64,000 nt of DNA from Hyphomicrobiales bacterium (GCA_019247605.1 JAFBAS010000006.1:31855-95854), one strand, 5' to 3'. Shown: positions 43,501 through 54,551, counted from the first letter of the stretch. Made by a program: numbers and translations. Notes: generated by a model not told the origin, from the letters alone.

Positions 43501-43621
43501 CGAGGCGACGCTCCCGGTGATTGCGAAAGTCATGGAAGAGGCGCCGCACCCGGCGGTGAACCTCGCCGTGCCGCTTCGCGTGGACGCGCGTGCCGCCCAA
43601 AATTGGGACGAGGCTCACTGA
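40568..43621 (+). CDS. polA: DNA polymerase I with altered 3'-5' exonuclease site
   Basis: A 1017-residue repair and Okazaki-fragment polymerase. The 5'-nuclease domain (about 10-310) is intact (FLVDGSSFIFRAYF, YEADDLIATY, SADKDLMQL, GDSTDNVPGV). A Pro/Ala-rich insert (about 335-395) precedes the exonuclease fold (about 405-600). Polymerase motifs A (ADYSQIELRI, Asp790), B (RRAKAINFGIIYG) and C (VHDELVF, Asp967) are intact. In the proofreading domain the first Asp of DxE is His431 (VHTET), and the third motif has His582 and Glu586 in place of Tyr and Asp; Asp510 (NLKND) remains. Proofreading is therefore probably weak or absent. Confidence 0.96.
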   Translation: MTSTSRPVGKGDHIFLVDGSSFIFRAYFQSMNQDRKYNYRSDGLPTGAIRLFATKLMQFVKEGAGGVIPTHLAIIFDKSENSFRKELYPPYKSNRSDPPPDLIPQFPLMREAVRAFGLFPVEQDRYEADDLIATYTRIAVERGADVTIISADKDLMQLIKPGVSMYDPASGDAKSKTYRPERRIGREEVLAYFGVEPGKVIDVQALAGDSTDNVPGVRGIGVKTAAQLLSEYGDLESLLARAGEIKQPKRREALLENAELARISKKLVTLVEDVTLETPLDDLALRAPPAVPLLAFLKAMEFTTITRRVAELYGIDANEVEADTRLKIGGSADPRALMPATLGETPNGGAATGAVELAAAPQGAPVAELEGPSPKPALPAPSPSPTTLAAERQAEAAQSKIDPAAYVTVSGLEELAAWVAAATEAGVVAVHTETSSPDAMQAELVGIALAIAPGRACYIPLGHRAEGEDGGLFDGGLAPGQIEARVALARLKPLFEDTSVVKLGHNLKNDWLVLAQRGIEVTPCDDTMLMSYVLDSGRGNHGVDDLAERWLGHKRTIPPEVAEPKKRGIGLARLPIERAARHGAEEADIMFRMGRLFKPRLVARHLSTVYETLERPLVAVLARMERRGIATDSQILSRLSSEFAQGMARLEGEINALAGESFNLGSPKQLGDILFGKMGLPGGTKTKTGAWSTSARALDDLAEQGHELPRRILEWRQLSKLKSTYTDALPGFVNPQTHRVHTSFALAATTTGRLSSSEPNLQNIPIRTEEGRRIRTAFVATKGHKLVSADYSQIELRILAHIADIPQLRKAFADGLDIHAMTASEMFSVPIEGMPPEVRRRAKAINFGIIYGISAFGLANQLSIPREEAGLYIRKYFERFPGIRDYMETTKRACRDTGFVTTIFGRKCNYPAIRSSNPSERSFMERAAINAPIQGSAADIIRRAMIRMDEALEKAGLAARMLLQVHDELVFEVPDGEVEATLPVIAKVMEEAPHPAVNLAVPLRVDARAAQNWDEAH

Positions 43622-43701
43622 GGTTGCGCCAAGCGGTCCGCTGAAGGAATAGAACCCGGCTGTGCCCTGCCTTCGCCGCGCTCTCGCGGCAGAAGCCGTC
43701 C

Positions 43702-45594
43702 ATGCTGCACATCAACGAGCTCACCTTGCGCATCGCGGGGCGCGCGCTTTACGAGAAGGCCTCGGCGGCGCTTCCGGAAGGTGCACGCGTGGGCTTCGTC
43801 GGGCGTAACGGTTCGGGAAAGACCACCCTCTTCAATGCGATCGCGGGCGAGGTCTCGCCCGACGAGGGCACGATCTCGCTTCCCAAGGCCGCAAAGATCG
43901 GGCGCGTGGCGCAGGAGGTGCCAGGCGGTCCCGAATCCCTGATCGAGGTCGTTCTCGCCGCCGACAAGGAACGTGCCGCGCTGATGATCGATCGCGAGAC
44001 GGCGAGCGATCCGCACCGTATCGCCGAGATCGAGACGCGCCTCATCGACATCGATGCACATTCGGCCGAAGCGCGCGCGGGCGCCATCCTGCATGGGCTG
44101 GGCTTCTCTTCCGAAGCGCAGCGCCGTCCTTGCGCGGAGTTCTCGGGCGGCTGGCGCATGCGCGTCGCGCTTGCAGCCGTACTCTTCGCCGAGCCCGATT
44201 TGCTGCTTCTCGACGAGCCGACCAACTATCTCGATCTCGAAGGAACGCTCTGGCTTTACGATTACCTGTCGCGCTATCCCCGAACCGCGCTCATCATCTC
44301 ACATGATCGCGAGTTGTTGAACGAGGCCGTCGACCACATCCTGCATCTGAGCGAGCGCAAGCTCACCCTTTACAAAGGCGGCTATGACGCCTTCGAGCGG
44401 CGCCGGCGCGAGCAGGCCGCCTTGCAGATGAAGGCCCGGGAAAAGCAGCTCGCCGAGCGCAAGCATCTGCAAGCGTTCGTCGACCGCTTCCGCGCCAAAG
44501 CCACGAAGGCGCGCCAGGCGCAATCGCGCGTTAAGCGCCTCGAGAAGATGGAACCCATTGCCGCGGTCGCCGAGGAGGTCGTGCTGCCTTTCAACCTTCC
44601 GACACCCGAACGCGCGCTGGCACCACCGCTCATGTCGTTCGAAGGGGTGAAGGGCGGATATGGCGAGCACATCGTTCTTTCTCGAATCGACGCGACGCTC
44701 CTGCCTGACGACCGCATCGCGCTCCTCGGCGCCAACGGAAACGGCAAATCGACTTTCGGGAAGCTTCTCACCGGACGCCTCGAACCGCTCTCGGGAGAAA
44801 TCAAGCGCTCCTCGAAACTCAAGGTCGCCTATTTCGCGCAGCATCAGCTCGACGAGCTCGACGTGAAAGGCACCCCGCTCTCGCATGTGGCGGCGCGCAT
44901 GCCGGACGCTTTCGAGAGCAAGCGCCGCGCCGCGGTTGCCCGCATGGGGTTCTCGGGAGACACCTCGGAAAAGCCGATCACCGCTTTATCGGGTGGCGAG
45001 AAGGCGCGCCTTCTGCTCGGGCTCGCAACGCTCGAGACGCCTCATCTGCTTGTGCTCGATGAACCCACAAACCATCTCGACATCGACGCACGCGCCGCGC
45101 TTGCCGAAGCACTCAACGAGTACGGGGGCGCCGTGGTGCTGATCACGCACGACCGTTTCCTTCTCGACGCATGCGCCGATCGGCTTTGGCTCGTCGGGGA
45201 CGGGCGCGTCGCCCCCTACGACGGCGATGTCGACGATTATCGGCGCCTCGTACTTTCTGGCGGCCCGTCAAGGCGCGGCGCGCGCAAGGTGAAGGGCACG
45301 CCTTCGCGCGGTTACGCGACGGGAACTTATGACGGGAGCTCAGGGCACAAAGCTCCCGCGCCTGCCTCGCCTCGCCCCCAGACTCTGGCGAAAAAGCAGC
45401 TCGCCTCGGTCGAGGAGCGGATGGAGAAGCTCTCGGGCCTTATCGCCAGGATCGACGCCGCGCTCGCCGACGGCACAGCCTTCACCACCGAGCCCAAGCG
45501 CGCAAAGCTTCTCGCCAAGCAGCGCACCGAGCTCGAAGCGGCTCTCGCCCAGGTCGAAACCGAATGGCTCGAGGCGAGCGAAGCGGCACAGTGA
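43702..45594 (+). CDS. ABC-F family ATPase (Uup/YheS-like)
   Basis: A 630-residue cytoplasmic protein with two ATPase domains and no membrane part. Walker A motifs are GRNGSGKTT and GANGNGKST; signatures are FSGGWRMRVALA and LSGGEKARLLLG; Walker B motifs end LLLLDEPTNYLDLE and LLVLDEPTNHLDID. The interdomain linker is the charged P-site-tRNA-interacting segment (QAALQMKAREKQLAERKHLQ). A C-terminal coiled coil (about 555-625) follows a basic, Gly/Pro-rich stretch. ABC-F proteins act on ribosomes or, for Uup, in DNA transactions. It lies 80 bases after polA on the same strand. Confidence 0.92.
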   Translation: MLHINELTLRIAGRALYEKASAALPEGARVGFVGRNGSGKTTLFNAIAGEVSPDEGTISLPKAAKIGRVAQEVPGGPESLIEVVLAADKERAALMIDRETASDPHRIAEIETRLIDIDAHSAEARAGAILHGLGFSSEAQRRPCAEFSGGWRMRVALAAVLFAEPDLLLLDEPTNYLDLEGTLWLYDYLSRYPRTALIISHDRELLNEAVDHILHLSERKLTLYKGGYDAFERRRREQAALQMKAREKQLAERKHLQAFVDRFRAKATKARQAQSRVKRLEKMEPIAAVAEEVVLPFNLPTPERALAPPLMSFEGVKGGYGEHIVLSRIDATLLPDDRIALLGANGNGKSTFGKLLTGRLEPLSGEIKRSSKLKVAYFAQHQLDELDVKGTPLSHVAARMPDAFESKRRAAVARMGFSGDTSEKPITALSGGEKARLLLGLATLETPHLLVLDEPTNHLDIDARAALAEALNEYGGAVVLITHDRFLLDACADRLWLVGDGRVAPYDGDVDDYRRLVLSGGPSRRGARKVKGTPSRGYATGTYDGSSGHKAPAPASPRPQTLAKKQLASVEERMEKLSGLIARIDAALADGTAFTTEPKRAKLLAKQRTELEAALAQVETEWLEASEAAQ

Positions 45595-45723
45595 GGCGCG
45601 CGCATAACGGCCCTCACCAATCCCTCGGCGGCGGCGGTGAAGGCGTGGTGACCGCACCGACTCTGCGGGCGTAATGGGCAAAAAGGCTCGACCCTTACAC
45701 GCATGGCGCACCCTTCCGGCGCT

Positions 45724-46707
45724 CTATCGTTCCTTCACGTAAGGAATTCCAGATGCCCGCGGCGGGGTGGCACGGCCGACGAAGCCGGCGAGGAGGACCA
45801 CCGTCGCGAGATAGGGAAGCGCCTGGATCGCCTGCACCGGCACGCTGATTCCTCCGGGCAGCACCGCACCCTGGAGCCTGATCGAGATCGCATCGAGCAG
45901 CCCGAAAAGCAGACAGGCGCCGAGCGCCGGCCAAGCGCGCCAATGCGCGAAGATGAGGGCCGTCAACGCAATGAAACCCTTGCCGGCCGTCATCAGCGGC
46001 AAGAAGCCGGCCGCTTGCGAAACCGAGAGGTAGGTTCCGCCGACGCCGCAGAGTACGCCGCTGATGATCACCGCGCGATAGCGCAAGGAGGAAACGGAAA
46101 TGCCTGCGGTATCGACGGCGCCGGGGTCGTTGCCAACCGCGCGAAGGCGAAGCCCGAAGCGCGCGCGCGCGAATACCAAGCTCGTGAGCGGGACCGCAAG
46201 CAGGGCGAGATAGACGGGTGCAGGATGCCCAGACAGCACGTTTGCATAAAGCGGCCCGAGGAACGGAACCGACTTGATGGCGAAGACGCCCGGTAAGACG
46301 AGATCCGGGAAACGGGCCGGCCCTTCAAGCGGGGGGGTCCGCCCACCTTCGCCGAACCAGGCATTGCCGATGACCGCGGTCAACCCAGCGGCCAAGAGGT
46401 TTATGGCGACGCCCGAGACGATCTGATTGGCGCGCTGAGTGATCGAGGCGAAGCCGTGCAGCAAGGCAAAGGCGACGGATGCGAGAATACCGGCCGCAAG
46501 TCCGACCCAGGCGGATTGGAACGCAAAGGCCGCGGTGGCCGAAGCGAAGGCGGCGAGCAGCATCTTGCCCTCGAGCCCGATGTCGACGATCCCGGACCGC
46601 TCGGACCAGAGCCCCGCAAGGCAAGCGGCAATCAGAGGCACGGAAAGCCGCAACGCGGAGGCGAGCACCACCGTAACGAGCGTCGAATACTCGGCGAGCG
46701 CATTCAT
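45724..46707 (-). CDS. Nucleoside-type ABC transporter permease (BmpD/YufQ-like)
   Basis: Inner-membrane permease of 327 residues with about nine helices. It has the LWSERSGIVDIGLEGKMLLAA-type opening (WSERSGIVDIGLEG) and ARFGLRLRAVGNDPGAVDTAG, the cytoplasmic loop of this permease family. It is last in a five-gene operon: two binding proteins, ATPase and two permeases. Systems of this type import purine or pyrimidine nucleosides. Confidence 0.92.
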   Translation of the reverse strand: MNALAEYSTLVTVVLASALRLSVPLIAACLAGLWSERSGIVDIGLEGKMLLAAFASATAAFAFQSAWVGLAAGILASVAFALLHGFASITQRANQIVSGVAINLLAAGLTAVIGNAWFGEGGRTPPLEGPARFPDLVLPGVFAIKSVPFLGPLYANVLSGHPAPVYLALLAVPLTSLVFARARFGLRLRAVGNDPGAVDTAGISVSSLRYRAVIISGVLCGVGGTYLSVSQAAGFLPLMTAGKGFIALTALIFAHWRAWPALGACLLFGLLDAISIRLQGAVLPGGISVPVQAIQALPYLATVVLLAGFVGRATPPRASGIPYVKER

Positions 46708-46762
46708 CGGGCGACCGCGGCCGAGAGGCTTTTCGAAACGCCGCGCCGAGGGGATTGGCTCT

Positions 46763-47860
46763 TCATATCGCGGCGCGACGAGGCATCAAGCCAGCGACGC
46801 CCCGGCGGAACAGCCCGTCGAACGCACCAGCGAAAAGGATCAGCACGCCCCCGATCACCGTCACCATGTCGCGCGTGATCGTGGGATGGTCGAAGGAGAG
46901 CTCAGCACCTCCTTGATAAAGCATTCCGAACAGAAGCGCGGCGAGCACGACACCCAAGGGATGGGCGCGGCCCATGAGGGCGACCGCGATGCCGACGAAA
47001 CCATAGCCCGAGGTGAACTCCGGAAGCAGGCGCTGCTGCACGCCGACCACTTCGTTGACCGCAAGCCCGGCCGCGAGCGCACCCGAGAGCGCCATCGTCA
47101 GCATGGTGATGCGCCCTGGCGAAATGCCTGCATAGACCGCAGCCGCGGGGCTTGCCCCGACAGTGCGGATCGCATTTCCAAATCGGGAGCGATGGATGAC
47201 AAACCAGGTTCCGAATGCGGCGAGAAGTGCGAGGGGGAATGACAGGTTCAATGGCGTCGTTGGCATGTGGAAACCGAGCGCGCGAAGAAGGTCGTGGATG
47301 AAGGCGAGGTGCGCGTTCGGACCAAAGGCACGCGTCTCGGGCGCCATCGAGTTCGGGTTGCCGATCTTGTTCACGAGGAGATAGACGAGAAGAATGGCGG
47401 CGAGGAAGTTGAACATGATCGTGGTGATCACGACATGGCTGCCCCGCCGCGCCTGAAGATAGCCGGGGATGAAGGCGAAGAGCGCGCTCGCCCCGATGGC
47501 TGCGCCGATCGCAAGCGGCAGCACGATCACGGCCGGTTGATCGTCGAAACCGAGGCAGACGAGCGTCGCGCCGATGCCGGCGAGCGTCGCTTGACCCTCC
47601 ACGCCGATATTGAAGAGCCCGGCTTGAAAGGCGACCGCGACCGCAAGCCCCGAAAAAATGAAGTTCGTCGCATAATAGAGCGTGAAGCCGACGCCTTCCG
47701 GGGAGCCGAGGCTTCCCGCGATCAAGATGCGTGTGGCCTCGAGCGGATTTTCGCCGATCCCCGCCACGACGAGACCGGCGACCAGGAAGGCTGCGACGGT
47801 CGCGACGGCGGGAACCAGGGCGACATCTGCCCATCGCGGCAGTTCGATGGGCGCGCTCAC
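46763..47860 (-). CDS. Nucleoside-type ABC transporter permease (BmpC/YufP-like)
   Basis: Partner permease of 365 residues. Typical features are the NPLEATRILIAGSLGSPEG segment, AGLFNIGVEGQATLAG and the loop RFGNAIRTVGASPAAAVYAG. The start overlaps the ATPase stop by four bases on the minus strand, and 55 bases separate its stop from the second permease. The two permeases should form the channel. Confidence 0.92.
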   Translation of the reverse strand: MSAPIELPRWADVALVPAVATVAAFLVAGLVVAGIGENPLEATRILIAGSLGSPEGVGFTLYYATNFIFSGLAVAVAFQAGLFNIGVEGQATLAGIGATLVCLGFDDQPAVIVLPLAIGAAIGASALFAFIPGYLQARRGSHVVITTIMFNFLAAILLVYLLVNKIGNPNSMAPETRAFGPNAHLAFIHDLLRALGFHMPTTPLNLSFPLALLAAFGTWFVIHRSRFGNAIRTVGASPAAAVYAGISPGRITMLTMALSGALAAGLAVNEVVGVQQRLLPEFTSGYGFVGIAVALMGRAHPLGVVLAALLFGMLYQGGAELSFDHPTITRDMVTVIGGVLILFAGAFDGLFRRGVAGLMPRRAAI

Positions 47861-49398
47861 GCCGCCATCTCCTCGACGCCCGCCATCAAGAGCCCGAGCT
47901 CGCTCAGGTCCGTGCTCTCAGGGCGCCGCTCGCCCGTGATGCGCCCACCGCAAAGGACGAGGATGCGATCGCTCAAAGCCATGATCTCCTCGAGCTCGAC
48001 CGAGACGAGGAGGATCGCGACACCTGCGTCGCGTAGAGCGAGGAGGCGGCGATGGATGAACTCGATCGCACCGATGTCGACGCCGCGTGTCGGCTGTCCG
48101 ACGAGCAGCACCTTGGGCGAGCGCTCGATCTCGCGCGCCAGCACGATCTTCTGCTGATTGCCGCCCGAAAATTTGGCGGTCTTGAGGTAAGGATCGCGCG
48201 GGCGCACATCGTAATCGTCCATGCGCCACGAGAGATCCGCGGCCATGGCGTCCTGGTCGAGCACGAGGCCCCGCCCGTAGCGCGCCTCGTCGATGAAGCC
48301 CAGCGCCGCACTCTCGAAAGCCGCGAAAGGCGGGACGAGGCCCATGCGGAGCCGATCCTCGGGGACATGCAGGAGGCCGGCGCGCCGAAGTGCGCGCGGG
48401 TTCATCGCCCTCTTGGTAAGCGACACACCGGCGAGCGAGATTCTTCCCGCGCGCATCGGCGTAATCCCCGAAAGCGCCCCGAGCAATTCGCTCTGGCCGT
48501 TCCCCGCGACGCCGGCGACGCCGATGATTTCGCCCTGGCGCAGCGTGAAGGAAATGTCGTCGAGTCGCGCCACGCCGCGCTCGTCGACGACACGCAACCC
48601 CTCGACCTCGAGGATGGGCTCCCCCGCTTCGCGGGGCTCCTTCTCGACGCGCAGCAACACTTCGCGGCCCACCATGAGCGAGGCAAGCTCGCGCGGCGAG
48701 GTCGACGCGGTGTCCGTGGTGGCAACGATCTCGCCGCGCCGCATGACGCTGACGCGATCGGTGACCGCCATGATCTCCTGCAGCTTGTGCGTGATGAGAA
48801 TGATGGTCTTGCCCTGCCCTTTCAAGGCGGCGAGAAGCTTGAAAAGCGCCCTCGCCTCCGGCGGGGTCAGGACAGCGGTCGGTTCGTCGAGCACCAGCAC
48901 ATTGGCGCCGCGATAGAGCGCCTTGATGATCTCGACACGCTGATGTTGGCCGACCGACAGATCCCCGATTCGGGCATCGGGATCGACGTCGAGACCGTAA
49001 TCGCGCGCGAAGCCCTTGAGCGCGGCGCGCGCCTTTGCAGCGCCCGTTGCGAGCCACGCGCCCCCTTCGGCCCCCAACATGACGTTCTCGATGACGCTGA
49101 GCTCATCGACCAGCATGAAATGCTGGAACACCATGCCGATTCCCGCCCTGATGGCAATTTGCGAATTCGCGATGCGCAGGCGCTCGCCGTCGATCCTGAT
49201 CTCGCCGGCATCCGCTTGGTAGAAACCGTAGAGGATCGACATGAGCGTCGATTTGCCCGCGCCATTCTCACCGACGATGCCATGGATCGATCCCTTGGCG
49301 ATCGCGAGCGTGACATTCCGATTCGCGCGCACCGGGCCGAAGCTCTTGTCGATGCCGATGAGCTCGACCGCCAGCGGCGGGGACGGGGCCTCGTTCAT
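47857..49398 (-). CDS. Nucleoside-type ABC transporter ATPase, two fused domains (BmpB/YufO-like)
   Basis: A 513-residue cytoplasmic ATPase with two nucleotide-binding domains, as in sugar and nucleoside importers of the RbsA/YufO type. The first domain has Walker A GENGAGKST and signature LSVGQHQRVEIIKAL; the second has the usual degenerate Walker A GVAGNGQSE and a signature FSGGNQQKIVLAREI. The ATG at 49398 overlaps the stop of the binding-protein gene (ATGA); the frame is open 27 bases further. Confidence 0.93.
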   Translation of the reverse strand: MNEAPSPPLAVELIGIDKSFGPVRANRNVTLAIAKGSIHGIVGENGAGKSTLMSILYGFYQADAGEIRIDGERLRIANSQIAIRAGIGMVFQHFMLVDELSVIENVMLGAEGGAWLATGAAKARAALKGFARDYGLDVDPDARIGDLSVGQHQRVEIIKALYRGANVLVLDEPTAVLTPPEARALFKLLAALKGQGKTIILITHKLQEIMAVTDRVSVMRRGEIVATTDTASTSPRELASLMVGREVLLRVEKEPREAGEPILEVEGLRVVDERGVARLDDISFTLRQGEIIGVAGVAGNGQSELLGALSGITPMRAGRISLAGVSLTKRAMNPRALRRAGLLHVPEDRLRMGLVPPFAAFESAALGFIDEARYGRGLVLDQDAMAADLSWRMDDYDVRPRDPYLKTAKFSGGNQQKIVLAREIERSPKVLLVGQPTRGVDIGAIEFIHRRLLALRDAGVAILLVSVELEEIMALSDRILVLCGGRITGERRPESTDLSELGLLMAGVEEMAA

Positions 49399-50417
49399 GG
49401 CGGGCAGGAACGCGTCTTCAGCCAATCCGGCACGACGAGCTCCCCCGACGTGATCGCATCCTTCGTTTTTCCGAGCGCGCTGCGCATTTTATCCGTCACC
49501 AGCGCTTTATTGGCATCATCGATCGCGACGTCGATTCCCCCTTCCGCGACGCCCAGAAGCCGCGTTCCCGCGCGCCAATTTCCGGAAGCCGCATCTTTCA
49601 ACGAGAGATAGACGGCGTTGTCGGTGCGCTTCAGGAGACTCGTGAGCACAAAACCTGGAAAAAGCCCGTTTTGATTCGAATCCGAGCCGATGCCGAGCAC
49701 CTTGGCGTCCGCGGCCGCGCGCAACACGCCAAGCCCGGTCGCGCCGGCCGCCTGGAGCACCACATCGGCACCTTGACCGATCTCGGAACGCGCGAGCTCA
49801 GCGCCGCGTGCAGGATCGGTAAAAGCGGCGGGTGTGTCGCCCGCATAGGCCTGAAGCACGACAATGCCGGGGCTCGCGGCTTTCGCACCTTTTTCGTAAC
49901 CGCAAGCGAGGCGGCGAATGATCGGCAGGTCCATGCCGCCGACCATTCCGACCTTGCCGGTCTTCGAGGCCATGGCGGCCAGCACCCCGACGAGGAAGCC
50001 GCCTTCCTGCTCCTTGAATACGACGGAGAGCACGTTCGGCTTGTCGACCACCGCGTCGACGATGACGAAGCGCGCATTCGGAAAGTCTCCCGCGACCTTC
50101 TCAACCGCCGAGGCGAAGGGAAAGCCGATGGCGATGATCGGATCGTCGCCGCGCGACGCGAAGCGGCGCAGCACGGCTACGCGCTCGACATCGGTTTTCA
50201 CCTCGAACTCCCGATAACCCGTCCCGGTCTCGGATTTGAATCGCTCGATTCCCCGATACGCACCCTCGTTGAACGACGCGTCGAATTTGACGAGGTTGTA
50301 GAGGATCGCGGGACGAAGCGGCTCGGCGGACGACGTCGGCGGGTGGACGAGGGCGAGCGCGAGAATCAAGGTCAAGGCGCCGAAGGCGCCTTTGCGACGA
50401 GATTTCCTCGAGTTCAC
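49395..50417 (-). CDS. BMP-family ABC transporter binding protein, copy 2 (divergent)
   Basis: Periplasmic binding protein of about 340 residues. I choose the GTG at 50417, because it begins a normal signal peptide (RKGAFGALTLILALALV) and avoids overlap with the preceding gene; the frame is open to 50513. It is clearly related to its upstream neighbour along its length (VDAVVDKPNV, VVFKEQEGGFLVG, GLGVLRAAADA). However, the ligand-site opening reads YNLVKFDASFNEG where the neighbour has the canonical YDLGGKFDKSFNEG, and FTDPARG where it has WNDPVKG. It may bind a different ligand. No lipobox Cys is present. Confidence 0.87.
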   Translation of the reverse strand: MNSRKSRRKGAFGALTLILALALVHPPTSSAEPLRPAILYNLVKFDASFNEGAYRGIERFKSETGTGYREFEVKTDVERVAVLRRFASRGDDPIIAIGFPFASAVEKVAGDFPNARFVIVDAVVDKPNVLSVVFKEQEGGFLVGVLAAMASKTGKVGMVGGMDLPIIRRLACGYEKGAKAASPGIVVLQAYAGDTPAAFTDPARGAELARSEIGQGADVVLQAAGATGLGVLRAAADAKVLGIGSDSNQNGLFPGFVLTSLLKRTDNAVYLSLKDAASGNWRAGTRLLGVAEGGIDVAIDDANKALVTDKMRSALGKTKDAITSGELVVPDWLKTRSCPP

Positions 50418-50478
50418 GGCCTTGGTCGAAGTCGGAATGCGGGCTTCCTCGCGTATTCGCAATGCCTCACCTGCGCTC

Positions 50479-51483
50479 TCAATCGGGGCACTTCTGATCG
50501 GCCATGTAATCATGGACCTTGATGGTGCCTGCGACGATATCGGCTGACGCCTTGTCGGCCGCGGACTTGATTTGCGCCGTCACGAGGGCCTTGTTGTTGT
50601 CGTCGAGCGCATAAGCGATGCCGTTCTCCTTCAGGCCGAGCACATAGACGCCGGGCGAGAACTGGCCGTTCTTGGCGTCGCTGAAGGTGTTGTAGGTCGC
50701 GACGTCGACACGCTTGAGCATCGAGGTCAGCACATGGCCCGGGAACAGCCCATCCTGGTTCGAATCGACGCCGATGCCGAGTTTGCCGGCATCGGCGGCA
50801 GCGCGCAGGACGCCAAGCCCGGTGCCTCCCGCCGCGTGATAGATCACGTCGGCGCCACGATCCATCTGCGACTTCGCAAGCTCGCCCCCCTTGACCGGGT
50901 CGTTCCAGGCCGCGCCTGTCGTGCCCGTCATGTTCTGCATGATCTCGATGTCGGGCTTTGCGTATTTGGCCCCTTCGACATATCCGCAGGCGAACCTGCG
51001 GATGAACGGAATGTCCATGCCGCCCACAAAGCCGATCTTTCCGGATTTTGAAGCAAGAGCCGCCATCAATCCGACCAAGAACGAACCTTCCTGCTCCTTG
51101 AAGACGATGGAGCGCACATTCGGCTTGTCGACGACGGCATCGATGATGGCGAATTTGGTTTCAGGGAACTCAGCAGCCACCTTCTCGAGCGCGCTCGCCT
51201 GGGTGAAGCCGACCGCGACGATCGGGGAATAGCCGTCATGGGCGAAGCGGCGTAGCGCCTGCTCGCGTTGCGCATCGTTCTGTATCTCGAAATCGCGAAA
51301 GTCGATGCCTGTGTCCTGCTTGAACTTCATGGCGCCATTCGCCACGCCTTCGTTGAAGGATTTGTCGAATTTGCCGCCGAGATCGTAGACGATGGCAGGC
51401 TTGATCTCGGCTGCCGCGCCAAGCGAGGCGTGCGCGAGCGCGGTTGCGAGAGCAAGCCCGAGAAATGATGCGAATCGCGCCAT
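50479..51483 (-). CDS. BMP-family ABC transporter binding protein, copy 1 (nucleoside type)
   Basis: Periplasmic binding protein of 334 residues with a signal peptide (MARFASFLGLALATALAHAS, cleavage after about GAAA). It keeps the BMP ligand motif VYDLGGKFDKSFNEG and WNDPVKG, so it probably binds a purine nucleoside. The ATG at 51483 has GGGAGAG upstream on the minus strand. It is the first gene of the operon and is followed by a second, divergent binding protein. The signal peptide has no lipobox, unlike Gram-positive BmpA/PnrA. Confidence 0.9.
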   Translation of the reverse strand: MARFASFLGLALATALAHASLGAAAEIKPAIVYDLGGKFDKSFNEGVANGAMKFKQDTGIDFRDFEIQNDAQREQALRRFAHDGYSPIVAVGFTQASALEKVAAEFPETKFAIIDAVVDKPNVRSIVFKEQEGSFLVGLMAALASKSGKIGFVGGMDIPFIRRFACGYVEGAKYAKPDIEIMQNMTGTTGAAWNDPVKGGELAKSQMDRGADVIYHAAGGTGLGVLRAAADAGKLGIGVDSNQDGLFPGHVLTSMLKRVDVATYNTFSDAKNGQFSPGVYVLGLKENGIAYALDDNNKALVTAQIKSAADKASADIVAGTIKVHDYMADQKCPD

Positions 51484-51580
51484 TTTTCTCTCCCCTACGT
51501 GCGACGCCACGCGCCGACTCGAGGCCGTGCGCGTTTGTTGCGACCATGTTTCCACAGTCGCGAGCGCCGGGCAAACCGCG

Positions 51581-52042
51581 TCACTTTTCCTTGCGATACT
51601 GGACAAAGCCCGAGAGGACCGCGACCCGGTCGTAGAGCGAGCGCGCCGTCACGTTCGTTTCATGGGTGTGCCAATAAACCCGGCTCGCCCCCGCTTTCGT
51701 GGCGCGCGAATAGACTTCCTCGATCAGCGCCTTGCCGACTCCCTTGCCGCGCGCTGCCTCGGCGGTGAACAGATCCTGGAGATAACAGGTCGGCCCGACC
51801 ATCCAGGTCGAACGATGGAAAAGATAGTGCACCATGCCGACAAGCTCCGTCCCCTCCTCGGCGACGAGCGCATGCATCGGCTCGAGCCCGTCGAAGAAGC
51901 GCCGCCAGGTCGTCTCTGTCACCTCGGCGGGAAGTTCGACCTTGTAGAAGGTCTGATATCCGCGCCAAAGGGGCTCCCATCGCTTGCGGTCTCCTGACTT
52001 GACGGGCCTGATGGCGAAAGAGTTCGGCAAGCTCTCCTCCAA
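51581..52042 (-). CDS. GNAT family N-acetyltransferase
   Basis: A 153-residue acetyltransferase. The acetyl-CoA-binding loop is seen as LQDLFTAEAARGKGVGKALIEE, the usual R-G-x-G-x-G/A signature, and SLYDRVA near the end. It has AIRPVKSGDRKRWEPLWRGY at the start, common in a subgroup of unknown substrate. It lies on the same strand as the BMP operon, 98 bases before its first gene, and 19 bases after the GGCT-type gene. The substrate is unknown. Confidence 0.87.
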   Translation of the reverse strand: MEESLPNSFAIRPVKSGDRKRWEPLWRGYQTFYKVELPAEVTETTWRRFFDGLEPMHALVAEEGTELVGMVHYLFHRSTWMVGPTCYLQDLFTAEAARGKGVGKALIEEVYSRATKAGASRVYWHTHETNVTARSLYDRVAVLSGFVQYRKEK

Positions 52043-52061
52043 GTAAAACTGTTTTTTCCGG

Positions 52062-52526
52062 TCACACGGGTTTGGTCACGCTCCAAGGGGTTCGGGCGCC
52101 CGCGGAGACGACGAAGCCCTCCAGCACGCGAATATAGTCTCGCGGCAATTTCCAATGGCGAGCCGCGGGGAGCACGCAATCTTCGAGGTAACCCGGCTTC
52201 GGGCGACCGGGCTTCGGCTGGACGACGAAATAGGTCAAGGCACGCAATGTGCGGGTGCCGTGGCGCACCGGCTTCTCGGCGCGACCATAAAGTCCGGAAG
52301 AGATGTTCTCGTAGGCGTCGAGCACATTGATGTCGCGGCTTCCGAGCCGCCAGAGAACACCATGAACCATGGCGCCGGGCGTCTCGATCACCGTCGCAAA
52401 GCCCGGCTGCACGATCGCGAAGCGGTGATTGTCGAGACGCGCCGCGCCCACCGGCTCCGCGGTGGGACAGCGCCGAGCCATGCCTGCAACATCCATATTG
52501 GCACCGAAGGCGAAATACAGGCGCAT
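52062..52526 (-). CDS. Gamma-glutamylcyclotransferase-like (AIG2/GGCT fold) protein
   Basis: A 154-residue protein with the GGCT-type opening LYFAFGANMDVAGMARRCP, corresponding to the YGSN substrate loop, and a Glu in LDAYENISSGLYGR at the position of the catalytic acid. Family members cleave gamma-glutamyl-amines or related compounds, and many are uncharacterised. It sits between pccA and the GNAT gene on the same strand. There is no signal peptide. Confidence 0.82.
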   Translation of the reverse strand: MRLYFAFGANMDVAGMARRCPTAEPVGAARLDNHRFAIVQPGFATVIETPGAMVHGVLWRLGSRDINVLDAYENISSGLYGRAEKPVRHGTRTLRALTYFVVQPKPGRPKPGYLEDCVLPAARHWKLPRDYIRVLEGFVVSAGARTPWSVTKPV

Positions 52527-52541
52527 ACAGCGGCTCCAGAT

Positions 52542-54551
<2,010 letters not shown>

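Noticed and set aside
41699..43618. Open frame of 639 codons on the minus strand
   Set aside because: Antisense shadow of polA, with no recognisable protein features.
48052..49611. Open frame of 519 codons on the plus strand
   Set aside because: Antisense to the BMP-type ATPase gene, which has both signature motifs.
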